Shown here one piece after another: positions 8,368 to 16,334 of a DNA stretch of 64,000 bases. Position numbers and translations under genes: made by a program. The notes under the pieces were generated by a model that was not told where the DNA came from, did no database searches, and worked only from the letters and a program-made list of their open reading frames with translations. How positions within the stretch are numbered: position 1 is the first letter of the stretch; each line of letters starts with the position of its first letter. This DNA is from Actinoplanes couchii (GTDB lineage Bacteria; Actinomycetota; Actinomycetes; Mycobacteriales; Micromonosporaceae). The stretch lies in assembly GCF_016862075.1 (NCBI RefSeq), contig NZ_BOMG01000110.1, positions 46,741 through 110,740 of the forward strand. Reading direction: 5' to 3'.

Positions 8368-8967
8368 GTGGCGACAAACAAGCGCGCACCAGCCGGAGCG
8401 GCGGTGCTCCGAGGCGACATCACCGTGGCGATTCGCAACGCGGTCATGACGGAGCTGGCGGAGGTGGGTTACGGCAGGTTGTCCATCGAAGCCGTGGCCC
8501 GTCGCGCCGGCGTCGGCAAGACCGCGATCTACCGTCGGTGGAGCAACAAACTCGAAATGGTAATGGAGATCGTCTCGGAAATCGCGGAACGAAAAGTTCC
8601 ACTTCCGGACACCGGGAGTTTCGCCGGCGACCTCCAGCTCCTCCTGCTGATCGTCAGCACGGCCCTTCGGCACCGGATGGCCTCGCAGATCATCCCGGAC
8701 CTGATGGCCGAGGCGGCCCGCAACCCGCAGATAGCCGAGACCCTCCAGCGGGCCCTGCGCACCCACCAGACAGCCGTCGGCGAGAAGTTGATCGGCCAGG
8801 CGATCACCCGGGGTGAGCTGCCCCGGGGCACCGACCCGGACGTCGCCGTCGACATGATCCTCGGCCCGCTCTACTGGCGTCTCGCCGTGGCGCGGCAGCC
8901 GATCGAGGAGGACTACCTGGAGAAGTTCACCGCGGCGGTCACCGCGGCGTTGCGCGCCACGGCCTGA
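8368..8967 (+). CDS. TetR-family transcriptional regulator
   Basis: 199 residues. The N-terminal helix-turn-helix (about residues 20-65) reads YGRLSIEAVARRAGVGKTAI-YRRW, a textbook TetR DNA-binding domain; the C-terminal part is a ligand-binding helical domain of the TetR_C type. The gene is divergent from the Wzm/Wzt operon with 109 bases between starts, so regulation of that exporter is the simplest hypothesis. Start GTG at 8368 appears leaderless. The ligand is unknown. Confidence 0.85.
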   Translation: MATNKRAPAGAAVLRGDITVAIRNAVMTELAEVGYGRLSIEAVARRAGVGKTAIYRRWSNKLEMVMEIVSEIAERKVPLPDTGSFAGDLQLLLLIVSTALRHRMASQIIPDLMAEAARNPQIAETLQRALRTHQTAVGEKLIGQAITRGELPRGTDPDVAVDMILGPLYWRLAVARQPIEEDYLEKFTAAVTAALRATA

Positions 8968-9084
8968 CGGGTCCCGTTCGAGCACCGGATCGCTACGGTC
9001 CGCAACCGGCGGAATCCAGCGACCCGGCCGTTCGGTGCCGACCGGAGAGGGCGTAACCACGCCCCGAGCCGGAAGCCGAGCCTG

Positions 9085-9441
9085 ATGCAGACTGCCTTCG
9101 ACCCGCGCGTCGACTTCACCGTCCTGGACGCCGCTTCGCTCCTCGCCATCGCGATGGGCGGGACGGCCCACCACGGTCCGGCCGCGGCCCGGTCCCGGAC
9201 GGCGAGCGCCATGTCCGTGATCGGGACCTGGCGCAGCCCGGACGGGGTGGTACGGCTCCGGCTGCACACCGACGGCACGTTCGCCGGCGAGGTGGCCGGC
9301 CGCCGGCGTCCGGCCCGGGGCACCTACGACGTCGACGGCGCGTCGGTCGTGCTGCGCGACGACTCCGGCCTGCACACCCCGGTGCACGTCCACGACGGCG
9401 AACTGGAGATGGCCGGGCACCGGCTGCGCCCGGCGGGATAG
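9085..9441 (+). CDS. Atu4866-domain protein
   Basis: 118 residues. From about residue 45 the sequence (VIGTWRSPDGVVRLRL, then a GTYDVDG strand and a VVLRDDSG turn) matches the small beta-barrel Atu4866 family, often found next to or fused with oxidoreductases or sugar-modifying proteins. No signal peptide. The first 40 residues are Ala-rich and may be unstructured; a later start at ATG codon 43 (MSVIGTW) would give only the domain. Function of the family is unknown. It stands alone between the TetR gene and pnuC. Confidence 0.65.
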   Translation: MQTAFDPRVDFTVLDAASLLAIAMGGTAHHGPAAARSRTASAMSVIGTWRSPDGVVRLRLHTDGTFAGEVAGRRRPARGTYDVDGASVVLRDDSGLHTPVHVHDGELEMAGHRLRPAG

Positions 9442-9474
9442 CCCCGGGAGCGTGCCGCGCGGGATGCTGTTCCG

Positions 9475-10101
9475 ATGATCGATTGGCTGAACAGCCCGGC
9501 CGTGGTGGCGTTCGGGGCACCCACCTCGTGGGCGGAGGCGCTGGGCTTCGGCACCGGCCTGCTCACCGTCGGCCTGCTGGTCCGCAGGCACATCCTCAAC
9601 TGGCCGCTCGGCATCCTCAACGTCCTGCTGCTGATGCTGGTCTTCTGGACCGCCGGGCTGTACGCCGACGCCGGCCTGCAGATCGTCTACGTGATCCTGG
9701 GCTTCTACGGCTGGTGGTCCTGGCTCTACGGCGGGCAGAACCGGACCCGCCTGGTGGTCCGGTCCACCACCCGGGGCGAATGGCTCGCCCTGGCCGGCGC
9801 CGGGGTGCTGCTGACCGGTGGCCTGTGGCTCTTCCTGGACCGGCTGACCGGCTCCACGGTGCCGCTGGCGGACGCGCTGACCACGGCACTCTCCCTGCTC
9901 GCGACGTACGGCCAGACCCGCAAGCTGGTGGAGAACTGGTGGCTGTGGATCGCCGCCGATGTGATCTACATCCCGCTGTACGGCTACAAGGACCTGTGGC
10001 TCACCGCGATCCTCTACGTGGCCTTCCTGATCCTCTGCGTGCTCGGCCTGCGTTCCTGGCGGGCCGTCCGGCGCGCGCAACGAGCGGCGGTGACCCCATG
10101 A
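9475..10101 (+). CDS. pnuC: Nicotinamide riboside transporter PnuC
   Basis: 208 residues, seven predicted membrane segments. The PnuC hallmarks NWPLGI near residue 42 and the aromatic LGFYGWWSW segment near residue 78 are present. It imports nicotinamide riboside by facilitated diffusion, with trapping by phosphorylation. Its stop overlaps the start of nadR (ATGA), so transporter and kinase are translationally coupled, which fits metabolic trapping of the substrate as NMN. Confidence 0.92.
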   Translation: MIDWLNSPAVVAFGAPTSWAEALGFGTGLLTVGLLVRRHILNWPLGILNVLLLMLVFWTAGLYADAGLQIVYVILGFYGWWSWLYGGQNRTRLVVRSTTRGEWLALAGAGVLLTGGLWLFLDRLTGSTVPLADALTTALSLLATYGQTRKLVENWWLWIAADVIYIPLYGYKDLWLTAILYVAFLILCVLGLRSWRAVRRAQRAAVTP

Positions 10102-11195
10102 CGTACCGGCACGGTCTGATCGTCGGGAAGTTCTATCCACCGCACACGGGTCACCACGCGCTGATCGACACCGCCGCGGCCGCCTGCGAACGGGTCACCG
10201 TCGTGGTGGCGCCGTCGTCCCGGGAGAGCATCCCGCTGGCGGCCCGGCTGGACTGGCTGAGAGCCGCGCACGGGCCCTCGGTGCGGTTCGTGGGGGTGCA
10301 CGACGACCATCCGGTGGACTACGCCGATCCGGCGGTCTGGGAGCTGCACATGGCCGTCTTCCGGGCGGCGGCCGGCACCGACCGGGTGGACGCGGTCTTC
10401 TCCTCCGAGGAGTACGGGACCGAGCTGGCCGACCGGTTCGGCGCCGAGGCGGTGCTCGTCGACCCGGGGCGGGAGCGGGTGCCGGTCTCCGGGACCGCGA
10501 TCCGCGCCGACCCGGTCGCCCACTGGGACCGGCTCGGGCCGGGCGCCCGCGGCTGGCTGGCCCGCCGGGTGATCGTGGTCGGCGCCGAGTCGTCCGGCAC
10601 CACCACCATGGCCCGGGCGCTGGCCCGGCACTACCGGTCCCGGGGCGGGCCCTGGGCGCCGACCCGGTGGGTGCCCGAGTTCGGCCGGGAGCTGACCGAG
10701 CGCAAGCTCACCGCGCTGCGGGCAGTCCGGCCGGCGGCGACGGTCTTCGACGTGACCTGGGACCGTGCCGACTTCGTGACCGTCGCCCGGGAGCAGAACG
10801 CGGCCGAGGACGCCGCCGCCGGGGCCGGTTCGCCGGTGCTGTTCGGCGACACCGACGCGTTCGCCACCACGGTGTGGGAGGAGCGTTACCTGGGCGGCAC
10901 CTCGCCGGAGGTGCGCGCCCTGGTCCGCGCGCCGGACCTGTACCTGCTGACCGACAGTGTCGGGGTGCCCTTCGACGACGACGGCCTGCGTGACGGGGAA
11001 CACCTGCGGCACTGGATGACCGGCCGGTTCCGGGACGAGCTGGCCGCCGGCGACACGCCCTGGCGGGCGCTGACCGGCGGATACCGCACCCGGCTGCGCG
11101 CCGCGATCGACGCGGTCGACGGCCTCCTAGCCGACGGCTGGGATTTCACCGACCCGATCCGGCCTAAGGAGCGGGAGAGCGCGGCCGAACGGTAG
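10098..11195 (+). CDS. nadR: NadR: NMN adenylyltransferase / ribosylnicotinamide kinase
   Basis: 365 residues in two domains. The N-terminal nucleotidyltransferase domain starts GLIVGKFYPPHTGHHALI with the HxGH signature, and the C-terminal kinase domain has a P-loop (VGAESSGTTTMARALA, about residues 158-173). The repressor helix-turn-helix found in enterobacterial NadR is absent. The protein converts nicotinamide riboside to NMN and then NAD. It follows pnuC with a 4-base overlap. The open frame extends far upstream through pnuC but the coupled ATG at 10098 is the natural start. Confidence 0.92.
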   Translation: MTYRHGLIVGKFYPPHTGHHALIDTAAAACERVTVVVAPSSRESIPLAARLDWLRAAHGPSVRFVGVHDDHPVDYADPAVWELHMAVFRAAAGTDRVDAVFSSEEYGTELADRFGAEAVLVDPGRERVPVSGTAIRADPVAHWDRLGPGARGWLARRVIVVGAESSGTTTMARALARHYRSRGGPWAPTRWVPEFGRELTERKLTALRAVRPAATVFDVTWDRADFVTVAREQNAAEDAAAGAGSPVLFGDTDAFATTVWEERYLGGTSPEVRALVRAPDLYLLTDSVGVPFDDDGLRDGEHLRHWMTGRFRDELAAGDTPWRALTGGYRTRLRAAIDAVDGLLADGWDFTDPIRPKERESAAER

Positions 11196-11220
11196 GGGAC
11201 CACCCACCGAGAGGACGTAC

Positions 11221-11802
11221 ATGCGGCGCACCACCGGTATCGGTCTCACCCTGGCGGCGGCTTCCCTGGCTCTCGGCGGCTGCGCCGCGCTGGGGCTCTC
11301 GGGCGGTGGCACCGGTGACTCCGGCGGTGCGGGGACGACCGCCACGATGGGCAAGCCGTGGATCATGGTGGACCAGGGGTCGCCCACACCGTCGCCGAGC
11401 GCCACCGGGGCGGGGAAGGCGACCGCTTCGCCGTCGGCCTCGGTCGCCACGCCGTCACCGGACCCGAGCTGCACCAAGCGCTGGCCGCGGACCGACTGGC
11501 GGGTGTTCATCCCGGTCGAGGTCACCGTGGGCACGGGTTCGGTCAAGGTCGAATGGCCGCGGCAGTACGACTCCAACTACCGTGTCGCGGCCGTACCGCA
11601 GCGGTTGGTCTCCGGTGCTCAGCCAGAACCGACATGGAAGGCCGTCGGCGCCGGGACGGGTTGCACGGTGAGCACCACGATCACCGGGCTGACCCCGGGC
11701 GCCCCGTACATCGTCTGGCTGGACGCGCCGAACACCGGCCGGGACCTGGACGGCACCCGGCACCTCTACAGCGGCCGCTCGGGCGTGATCATCGCCAAGT
11801 AG
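11221..11802 (+). CDS. Putative lipoprotein with fibronectin-like C-terminal domain
   Basis: 193 residues. A lipoprotein signal peptide ends at the lipobox LGGC (Cys21), followed by a Gly/Ser/Thr/Pro-rich linker to about residue 80 and a compact C-terminal domain with alternating strands (VEVTVGTGSVKVEW ... TTITGLTPGAPYIVWL) that resembles a fibronectin type III fold. Probably anchored on the outer face of the membrane. GAGAGG lies 7 bases before the ATG. No specific function recognised; it follows nadR by 25 bases but is unlikely to be functionally related. Confidence 0.7.
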   Translation: MRRTTGIGLTLAAASLALGGCAALGLSGGGTGDSGGAGTTATMGKPWIMVDQGSPTPSPSATGAGKATASPSASVATPSPDPSCTKRWPRTDWRVFIPVEVTVGTGSVKVEWPRQYDSNYRVAAVPQRLVSGAQPEPTWKAVGAGTGCTVSTTITGLTPGAPYIVWLDAPNTGRDLDGTRHLYSGRSGVIIAK

Positions 11803-11816
11803 TCACACCCGGCCGG

Positions 11817-12287
11817 TCACCACTCGGCGCCGGCGCGCTCCACGGTGAGGACCTCCAGGCCGGCCGGGGACAGCCGGTACTTGGTCATCCGGGTCAGGGC
11901 CGGGCCGTAGACGTGCACGCTGACCGCCGGGCGGGCGGAGCGGTTCTCGATGCGGTGGACGTGGTGGCTGCCGAAGCGGCGGCCGGCGCCCTCACCCAGC
12001 TCCCGGGAGACGACCCGGGGGATGCCGCCGGAGACCGCGACGGTGTCCTCGGCGAGGGTGCCGCTGTGCACGAAGAAGGCGCCGGCCGACCCGCCGTGGT
12101 CGTGGATCTCGGTGGCCTGCCCGGGCAGCCAGGTGAGCAGCCAGACCTCGTGGTCGTCGGCGGCCGCGAGCCGGTGGTACCACCGCTCGACCGGGTTGAA
12201 GCGGGGTGCCACGGCCCACTCGTCGGCAGCGGCCGAGAAGCTCTGAGCGATGGCGAGATGATCGAGTCGAACGCCGGTGACGGCCAC
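11817..12287 (-). CDS. Cysteine dioxygenase-family protein
   Basis: 156-residue single-domain cupin. The motif EIHDHGGSAGAFFV supplies the two first iron-binding histidines and GSHHVHRI the third, as in bacterial cysteine dioxygenases, which oxidise cysteine to cysteine sulfinate with O2 and Fe(II). 3-mercaptopropionate dioxygenase is the main alternative. The GTG start at 12287 has a strong GGAGGGG Shine-Dalgarno. The promoter just upstream overlaps a 7-2-7 palindrome, so a dedicated repressor, probably sensing cysteine or sulfur status, is likely. The gene is convergent with the lipoprotein gene. Confidence 0.85.
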   Translation of the reverse strand: MAVTGVRLDHLAIAQSFSAAADEWAVAPRFNPVERWYHRLAAADDHEVWLLTWLPGQATEIHDHGGSAGAFFVHSGTLAEDTVAVSGGIPRVVSRELGEGAGRRFGSHHVHRIENRSARPAVSVHVYGPALTRMTKYRLSPAGLEVLTVERAGAEW

Positions 12288-12303
12288 GGTGCCCCTCCAG
12301 GTT

Positions 12304-12319
12304 TAGGATAGTTATCCTA
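12304..12319 (-). promoter_or_regulatory. Palindromic operator overlapping the cysteine dioxygenase promoter
   Basis: TAGGATA-GT-TATCCTA is a perfect inverted repeat with 7-base arms. On the minus strand it overlaps a TATAGG-like -10, with TTGTGG as a possible -35 16-17 bases upstream. The location predicts repression by steric hindrance. The regulator is not identifiable; an Rrf2-family or metal-responsive protein are guesses. Confidence 0.6.
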
Positions 12320-12667
12320 TAGACATGATAGGTTTTACCACAAGATCCGCACCCGGATGTGGCGAATCCGTGATCTTGCGTTGAACTCGAAAGAGGCTTG
12401 GCGAACTTTGCCTCTTTCGAAATCTGGTGCGAAAAACTGCGGTGCGCAGTCGCATGTGCACTCTGGGTCGAGCAAATCGGTCGATGGGTCACCGGATCGG
12501 CCTACACCGGTCGGCTGTTCCGCCGAAATACGCTGCTCAGGCGGTCCATACCCCATTGCGGAAGCTATATGGTGACCAGCGCCGCCGGGAAACCGGTTGC
12601 CGGAGTCCGCCGAGTGGCCGCCTCCGATGTCCCGGCCATGAGGCCCTGACACATCGAGGACGGACCC
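12320..12667. other. Intergenic region with an 11-bp perfect hairpin
   Basis: About 350 bases between the divergent cysteine dioxygenase and Neprosin-like genes, clearly lower in GC than its neighbours. No convincing gene; the short open frames on both strands lack coding character. It contains the hairpin TCGAAAGAGGC (12387-12397) / GCCTCTTTCGA (12410-12420) with a 12-base loop and no T-run, so it is not an ordinary terminator. The promoter of the rightward gene must lie here but is not obvious. Confidence 0.5.
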
Positions 12668-13726
12668 GTGCTGAAGTCACGCCGCGGACTGCTCGCCGTT
12701 GGCATCTCCGCAGCTGTCGTCGCCTCCATCGGAGTCGTGTCGACGCTCAACGCGGGCGCGGAGCAGATCCCGGCGCCGGCCGTCGCCTCCGCCGCGGCGG
12801 AAACCGAACCGACCCCGCCGGCGCGGCTGCCCTGGGGCGCGCTGCCGGAGGACCTGGAGACCGGGCGCGACGGCGCGAGCAGCAGATCCCTCAAGGCGGC
12901 CGGTCTGGACGCCGCTCCCGACACCGCCGGCGCCGAAGCGGGTGAGGAGCACGCCCCGAAGGGGATCGCCACCCGCCGGGGCGGCCGCAAGTCGGAGCGC
13001 GTCACGGCGCCGCCGCCCAAGCCGCCGGCGATGCGCACGGCGACCACGACGGCGGCGAAGAAGGCCGACGAGGCGACCGTCCACTACCTCTACAACATGG
13101 GCTCGCAGGCGGCGGTGACCGAAGGTGCCTACGCCAACATGACCATCAGCAAGCCGTCGCTGGGCAAGGCCGACTACCACTCGCTCGCCGAGATCGCCAT
13201 CCAGTCGGCGGACAACCTGCAGGTCGTCGAGGTCGGCTGGATGGTGAACCGGAACGTCAACGGCGACGAGGACCCGCACCTGTTCGTCTACCACTGGGCC
13301 GACGGCAAGCCCGGCTGCTACAACGGCTGCGGATTCGTGCAGTACAGCGCGAACATCAAGCCCGGCGCCACCCTGCCGCAGGACACCATGAAGAAGGTCG
13401 GCATCCAGTACAACGCCGGCGGCTGGTGGGTCGCGTACGAGTCGGAGTGGGTCGGCTACTTCCCGGACAAGCTCTGGGCCACCAGCGGCTTCACCAAGAG
13501 CGGCAACGTCCAGATGTTCGGTGAGGTGGCCGCGGCCAGCCCGAAGCCGTGCACCCAGATGGGCAACGGCCTGACCCCGGACGACACGAACGCCTCCCGG
13601 TTCAGCAGCGTCACCTACCTGAACGGGCCGACGGCGGAGCTGGCCGTCAGCAGCACCACGGACGTCTACACCGTGTCGCGGCTGAGCACCCGCGCCTTCC
13701 GCTACGGCGGCCCCGGAGTCTGCTGA
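12668..13726 (+). CDS. Secreted Neprosin-like glutamic peptidase
   Basis: 352 residues. Signal peptide (residues 1-31), Pro/Ala-rich propeptide-like region to about residue 130, then a Neprosin-type beta-sandwich domain: EVGWMV (Glu188), YNGCGFVQ, and GGWWVAYESEWVGYFP (Glu260). In plant neprosin two glutamates at equivalent places form the catalytic pair of a proline-specific glutamic peptidase, so this is probably an exported prolyl endopeptidase, though some bacterial members are uncharacterised. Start GTG at 12668. A strong hairpin terminator follows the gene, which appears monocistronic. The disulfide-forming cysteines (C-x3-C within the domain) support an extracellular location. Confidence 0.75.
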   Translation: MLKSRRGLLAVGISAAVVASIGVVSTLNAGAEQIPAPAVASAAAETEPTPPARLPWGALPEDLETGRDGASSRSLKAAGLDAAPDTAGAEAGEEHAPKGIATRRGGRKSERVTAPPPKPPAMRTATTTAAKKADEATVHYLYNMGSQAAVTEGAYANMTISKPSLGKADYHSLAEIAIQSADNLQVVEVGWMVNRNVNGDEDPHLFVYHWADGKPGCYNGCGFVQYSANIKPGATLPQDTMKKVGIQYNAGGWWVAYESEWVGYFPDKLWATSGFTKSGNVQMFGEVAAASPKPCTQMGNGLTPDDTNASRFSSVTYLNGPTAELAVSSTTDVYTVSRLSTRAFRYGGPGVC

Positions 13727-13740
13727 CCAGCGTCTTCAAG

Positions 13741-13782
13741 ATCGATGCCCGGTACCCGAAAGGGTGCCGGGCATCGATGTTT
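13741..13782 (+). terminator. Terminator of the Neprosin-like gene
   Basis: 17-bp stem (13741-13757 with 13762-13778, one T-G wobble) closed by a GAAA tetraloop, followed by GTTT. The T-run is short, as is common in high-GC actinobacteria. Confidence 0.8.
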
Positions 13783-13872
13783 CCGTCTTCCGCGGGCGCT
13801 CGTTGAACCGGTCCACATGCCACGATGTACATCCGGGTGGACGGGCCCAACCCGAGGGGAGAGCTGGCGCCG

Positions 13873-14394
13873 ATGAAGCGACGGGTGAGCCCCGACGAGC
13901 AACTGATGACCGCGCTCTACACCGAACACTATGCCGTCTTGATCAACTTTGTCTCCCGCTACGTGTCGGACCGGCACAAAGCGGAGGACGTGGTTCAGGA
14001 GACGTTGTTGCGGGCTTGGAAGCACATCGACCACCTCGACCCGGAACCGGGACGAACCAGGTCGTACCTGCTCACCATCGCCCGCAACGTGGTGACCAAC
14101 GCGTGGCGCGCCGAACAGCGCCGACCACGCCTGGTCGCCGATGAGAACGCGGTCAACTCGGTGCCGTCGGCTGACAATGTTGATCAAATGGTGGAAGGCT
14201 GGCTGGTGGCGGAGGCGCTGGAGCGACTCTCGCCGGAACACCGGGCGGTCATCCAGGCGATGTACTACGAGGGGCAGAGCGTGGCGGACGCGGCGCGGAA
14301 ACTGTCGGTGCCGGAGGGCACGGTCAAATCACGCGCCTACTACGCCGTACGAGCGTTACGCACGGTATTTGAAGAGATGGGGATGCTTCGATGA
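13873..14394 (+). CDS. ECF RNA polymerase sigma factor (SigL-like)
   Basis: 173 residues. Region 2 includes YVSDRHKAEDVVQETLLRAW and region 4 LSPEHRAVIQAMYYEGQS with the helix-turn-helix ending in GTVKSRAY, the standard ECF architecture. It directs RNA polymerase to stress or envelope promoters when released from the anti-sigma factor encoded directly downstream (ATGA overlap). I prefer ATG at 13873, preceded by GAGGGGAGAG, over ATG at 13825, which lacks a ribosome-binding site. A TGAACC element near 13804 may be part of an autoregulated ECF promoter, but spacing is not ideal. Confidence 0.85.
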   Translation: MKRRVSPDEQLMTALYTEHYAVLINFVSRYVSDRHKAEDVVQETLLRAWKHIDHLDPEPGRTRSYLLTIARNVVTNAWRAEQRRPRLVADENAVNSVPSADNVDQMVEGWLVAEALERLSPEHRAVIQAMYYEGQSVADAARKLSVPEGTVKSRAYYAVRALRTVFEEMGMLR

Positions 14395-15116
14395 GCGACC
14401 TCGACGAACACGGAGCGCTGCACAGGTTGCTCGGCGGGTACCTCCTCGGTGGACTCGACGAAGCGGACACCGAGAAGCTCGACGAGCACCTGCACGACTG
14501 CGCCGACTGCCGGGCCGAGCTCGACCTGCTGGCGCCGGTCCCGGAGATGCTCCAGCACCTGCCGGACGCACGGCACATCGGCGGTGGCGCCGCCCTCGCG
14601 GTCGGCCCGACGGCCCGGCCCAGTCCACAGAACATCGAGAGTCTGCTCGGCCGGATGCGGGCCGAGAAGTACAAGGAGACCCGGGTCAACCGGGTGCGCT
14701 GGCTCGCCGCCGCCTCGGTCACGCTGATCGCCGCCGCGGCCATCGGCTACGGGATCATGACCAACACCGGCCAGACCCCGGGCGCTCCGGATCCGGGGGT
14801 GGTGGCGCTGCCCAGCGCGGTCAGCGCCCAGTTCCAGCCGGCTCCGGGCAACGGGCTGACCGGCACCGCCGCGGTGGTCCCGAAGAAGTGGGGCGTCGAG
14901 GTGTCCCTGGCGGTCACCCGGATGTCCGGCGACGGGCCGTTCCTGTGCCTGGTCCGGATGAAGGACGGCAGCACCCAGCAGGCCGCGGCCTGGGGTGACA
15001 GCGCCGACGGCGAGGCCAAGCTGACCGGCGCGAGTTCGGCGCAGATGTCCGACGTCGCGGCCATATTGATCACCGACCGGGACGGGAAGGTGCTCGGGAC
15101 GGCATCGATGGCCTGA
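14391..15116 (+). CDS. Membrane-anchored zinc-type anti-sigma factor
   Basis: 241 residues. The N-terminal ZAS motif His33-x3-Cys37-x2-Cys40 binds zinc and the cognate sigma factor; a single membrane segment lies at about residues 103-122 and the C-terminal 115 residues (RskA-like, ending KVLGTASMA) are extracellular. Its ATG overlaps the sigma gene stop, the usual arrangement for co-produced sigma/anti-sigma pairs. Release of the sigma factor presumably needs regulated proteolysis or a redox signal at the zinc site. Confidence 0.85.
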   Translation: MSDLDEHGALHRLLGGYLLGGLDEADTEKLDEHLHDCADCRAELDLLAPVPEMLQHLPDARHIGGGAALAVGPTARPSPQNIESLLGRMRAEKYKETRVNRVRWLAAASVTLIAAAAIGYGIMTNTGQTPGAPDPGVVALPSAVSAQFQPAPGNGLTGTAAVVPKKWGVEVSLAVTRMSGDGPFLCLVRMKDGSTQQAAAWGDSADGEAKLTGASSAQMSDVAAILITDRDGKVLGTASMA

Positions 15117-15139
15117 AAGCGGTTGCCGGGGCGGGTTGA

Positions 15140-16171
15140 ATGGAGATCATGAGACTTCGCCCCGGTGACCGTGTCGCGGTCGTGTCCCCGTCGTTCGCGG
15201 CGCCCGCGCTCTTCCCCGCCGTCCACGAGCTGGCCATGAAGCGGCTGCGCGAGGAGTTCGGCCTGGAGCCGGTCGAGTACCCGACCACCAGGCGGTTCGG
15301 CGCCTCTCCGCAGGACCGGGCCGCCGACCTGACGGCGGCCTACGCGGACCCGTCGATCCGGGCGGTCCTGGCCGTCGTCGGTGGTGACGACCAGCTCACC
15401 GTGCTGCCGTTTCTGGACCCGGCGCCGTTCCGGGCCGATCCCAAGCCGTTCTTCGGCTACTCGGACAACACCAACCTGCTGAACTGGCTGTGGAATCAGG
15501 GCGTGAAGTCCTTCCATGGCGGGTCCACAATGGTTCACATCGGGCGCGAATACCCCACTGATCCCCTTCATGCGGCCTCGTTGCGCGCGGCCCTCTTCGA
15601 CGGTGGCGACCTGGAGATCACGCCGGTGGCCGAGTTCTCCGAGGAGGAGATCGGCTGGGACGACCCGCGGGCGTTGACCGAAACGTCACCGCCGGCGCCG
15701 AGCCCGGGACGGCACTGGCACCAGCCGGACCGGACGGTCACCGCGAAGACCTGGGGTGGCAACCTGGAGATCCTGCACTGGAATCTGGCGGCCGGCCGGT
15801 GGATCCTGCCGAACGAGCGGTACGCCGGATCGATCCTGTTGCTGGAGACCTCCGAGGAGATGCCGCCCGGTGCGGAGGTGTTCCGGATGCTGCGCAACTT
15901 CGGCGAGCGCGGTCTGCTGGAGCAGTTCCCGGCGGTGCTGGTGGCGACGGCCAAGGCCACCGCGCTGTTCGAGCCCCGGCCGGTGGCGGAACGGCAGAAA
16001 TATCGGGACGAGCAGCGTGAAGCGGTGCTGAGAGCGTTCGCCATCTATCACCCCGAGGCAATGATCACCTTTGGAATCGATTTCGGACACACGTCACCGC
16101 AGTGGATTCTTCCGTACGGCGGCCAAATGACCGTCGATGGACCGGGTCGCCGAATCATCGCTCACTACTAG
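15140..16171 (+). CDS. S66-family peptidase (LD-carboxypeptidase/MccF-like)
   Basis: 343 residues. The N-terminal RLRPGDRVAVVSPS strand-loop and the nucleophile motif FFGYSDNTNLL (catalytic Ser in GYSD) identify the S66 family; the protein is closer in layout to MccF (GSTMVHIGRE segment, C-terminal FGIDFGHTSPQ with the catalytic His) than to murein LD-carboxypeptidase. MccF-type enzymes cleave amide bonds in microcin C-like aminoacyl nucleotides; murein-tetrapeptide cleavage is the alternative. No signal peptide, so a cytoplasmic role. Start may be ATG 15140 or ATG 15149; the latter has TGGAG upstream. Confidence 0.82.
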   Translation: MEIMRLRPGDRVAVVSPSFAAPALFPAVHELAMKRLREEFGLEPVEYPTTRRFGASPQDRAADLTAAYADPSIRAVLAVVGGDDQLTVLPFLDPAPFRADPKPFFGYSDNTNLLNWLWNQGVKSFHGGSTMVHIGREYPTDPLHAASLRAALFDGGDLEITPVAEFSEEEIGWDDPRALTETSPPAPSPGRHWHQPDRTVTAKTWGGNLEILHWNLAAGRWILPNERYAGSILLLETSEEMPPGAEVFRMLRNFGERGLLEQFPAVLVATAKATALFEPRPVAERQKYRDEQREAVLRAFAIYHPEAMITFGIDFGHTSPQWILPYGGQMTVDGPGRRIIAHY

Positions 16172-16334
16172 GCTGGTGTTCGTAACAAATCCGGGGCAAA
16201 CTCCTTGATCAGATCGACCCGTGGCGATTTTCGTCTCGGGTCGAACTCTGTCCTGAGGGAGGCGCGCGACGTCCGAGCCTCGCACCACCGTGCCCGGCCG
16301 GGGTCGTACGCGCGGCACGGAGGAGGCAGCCCGC

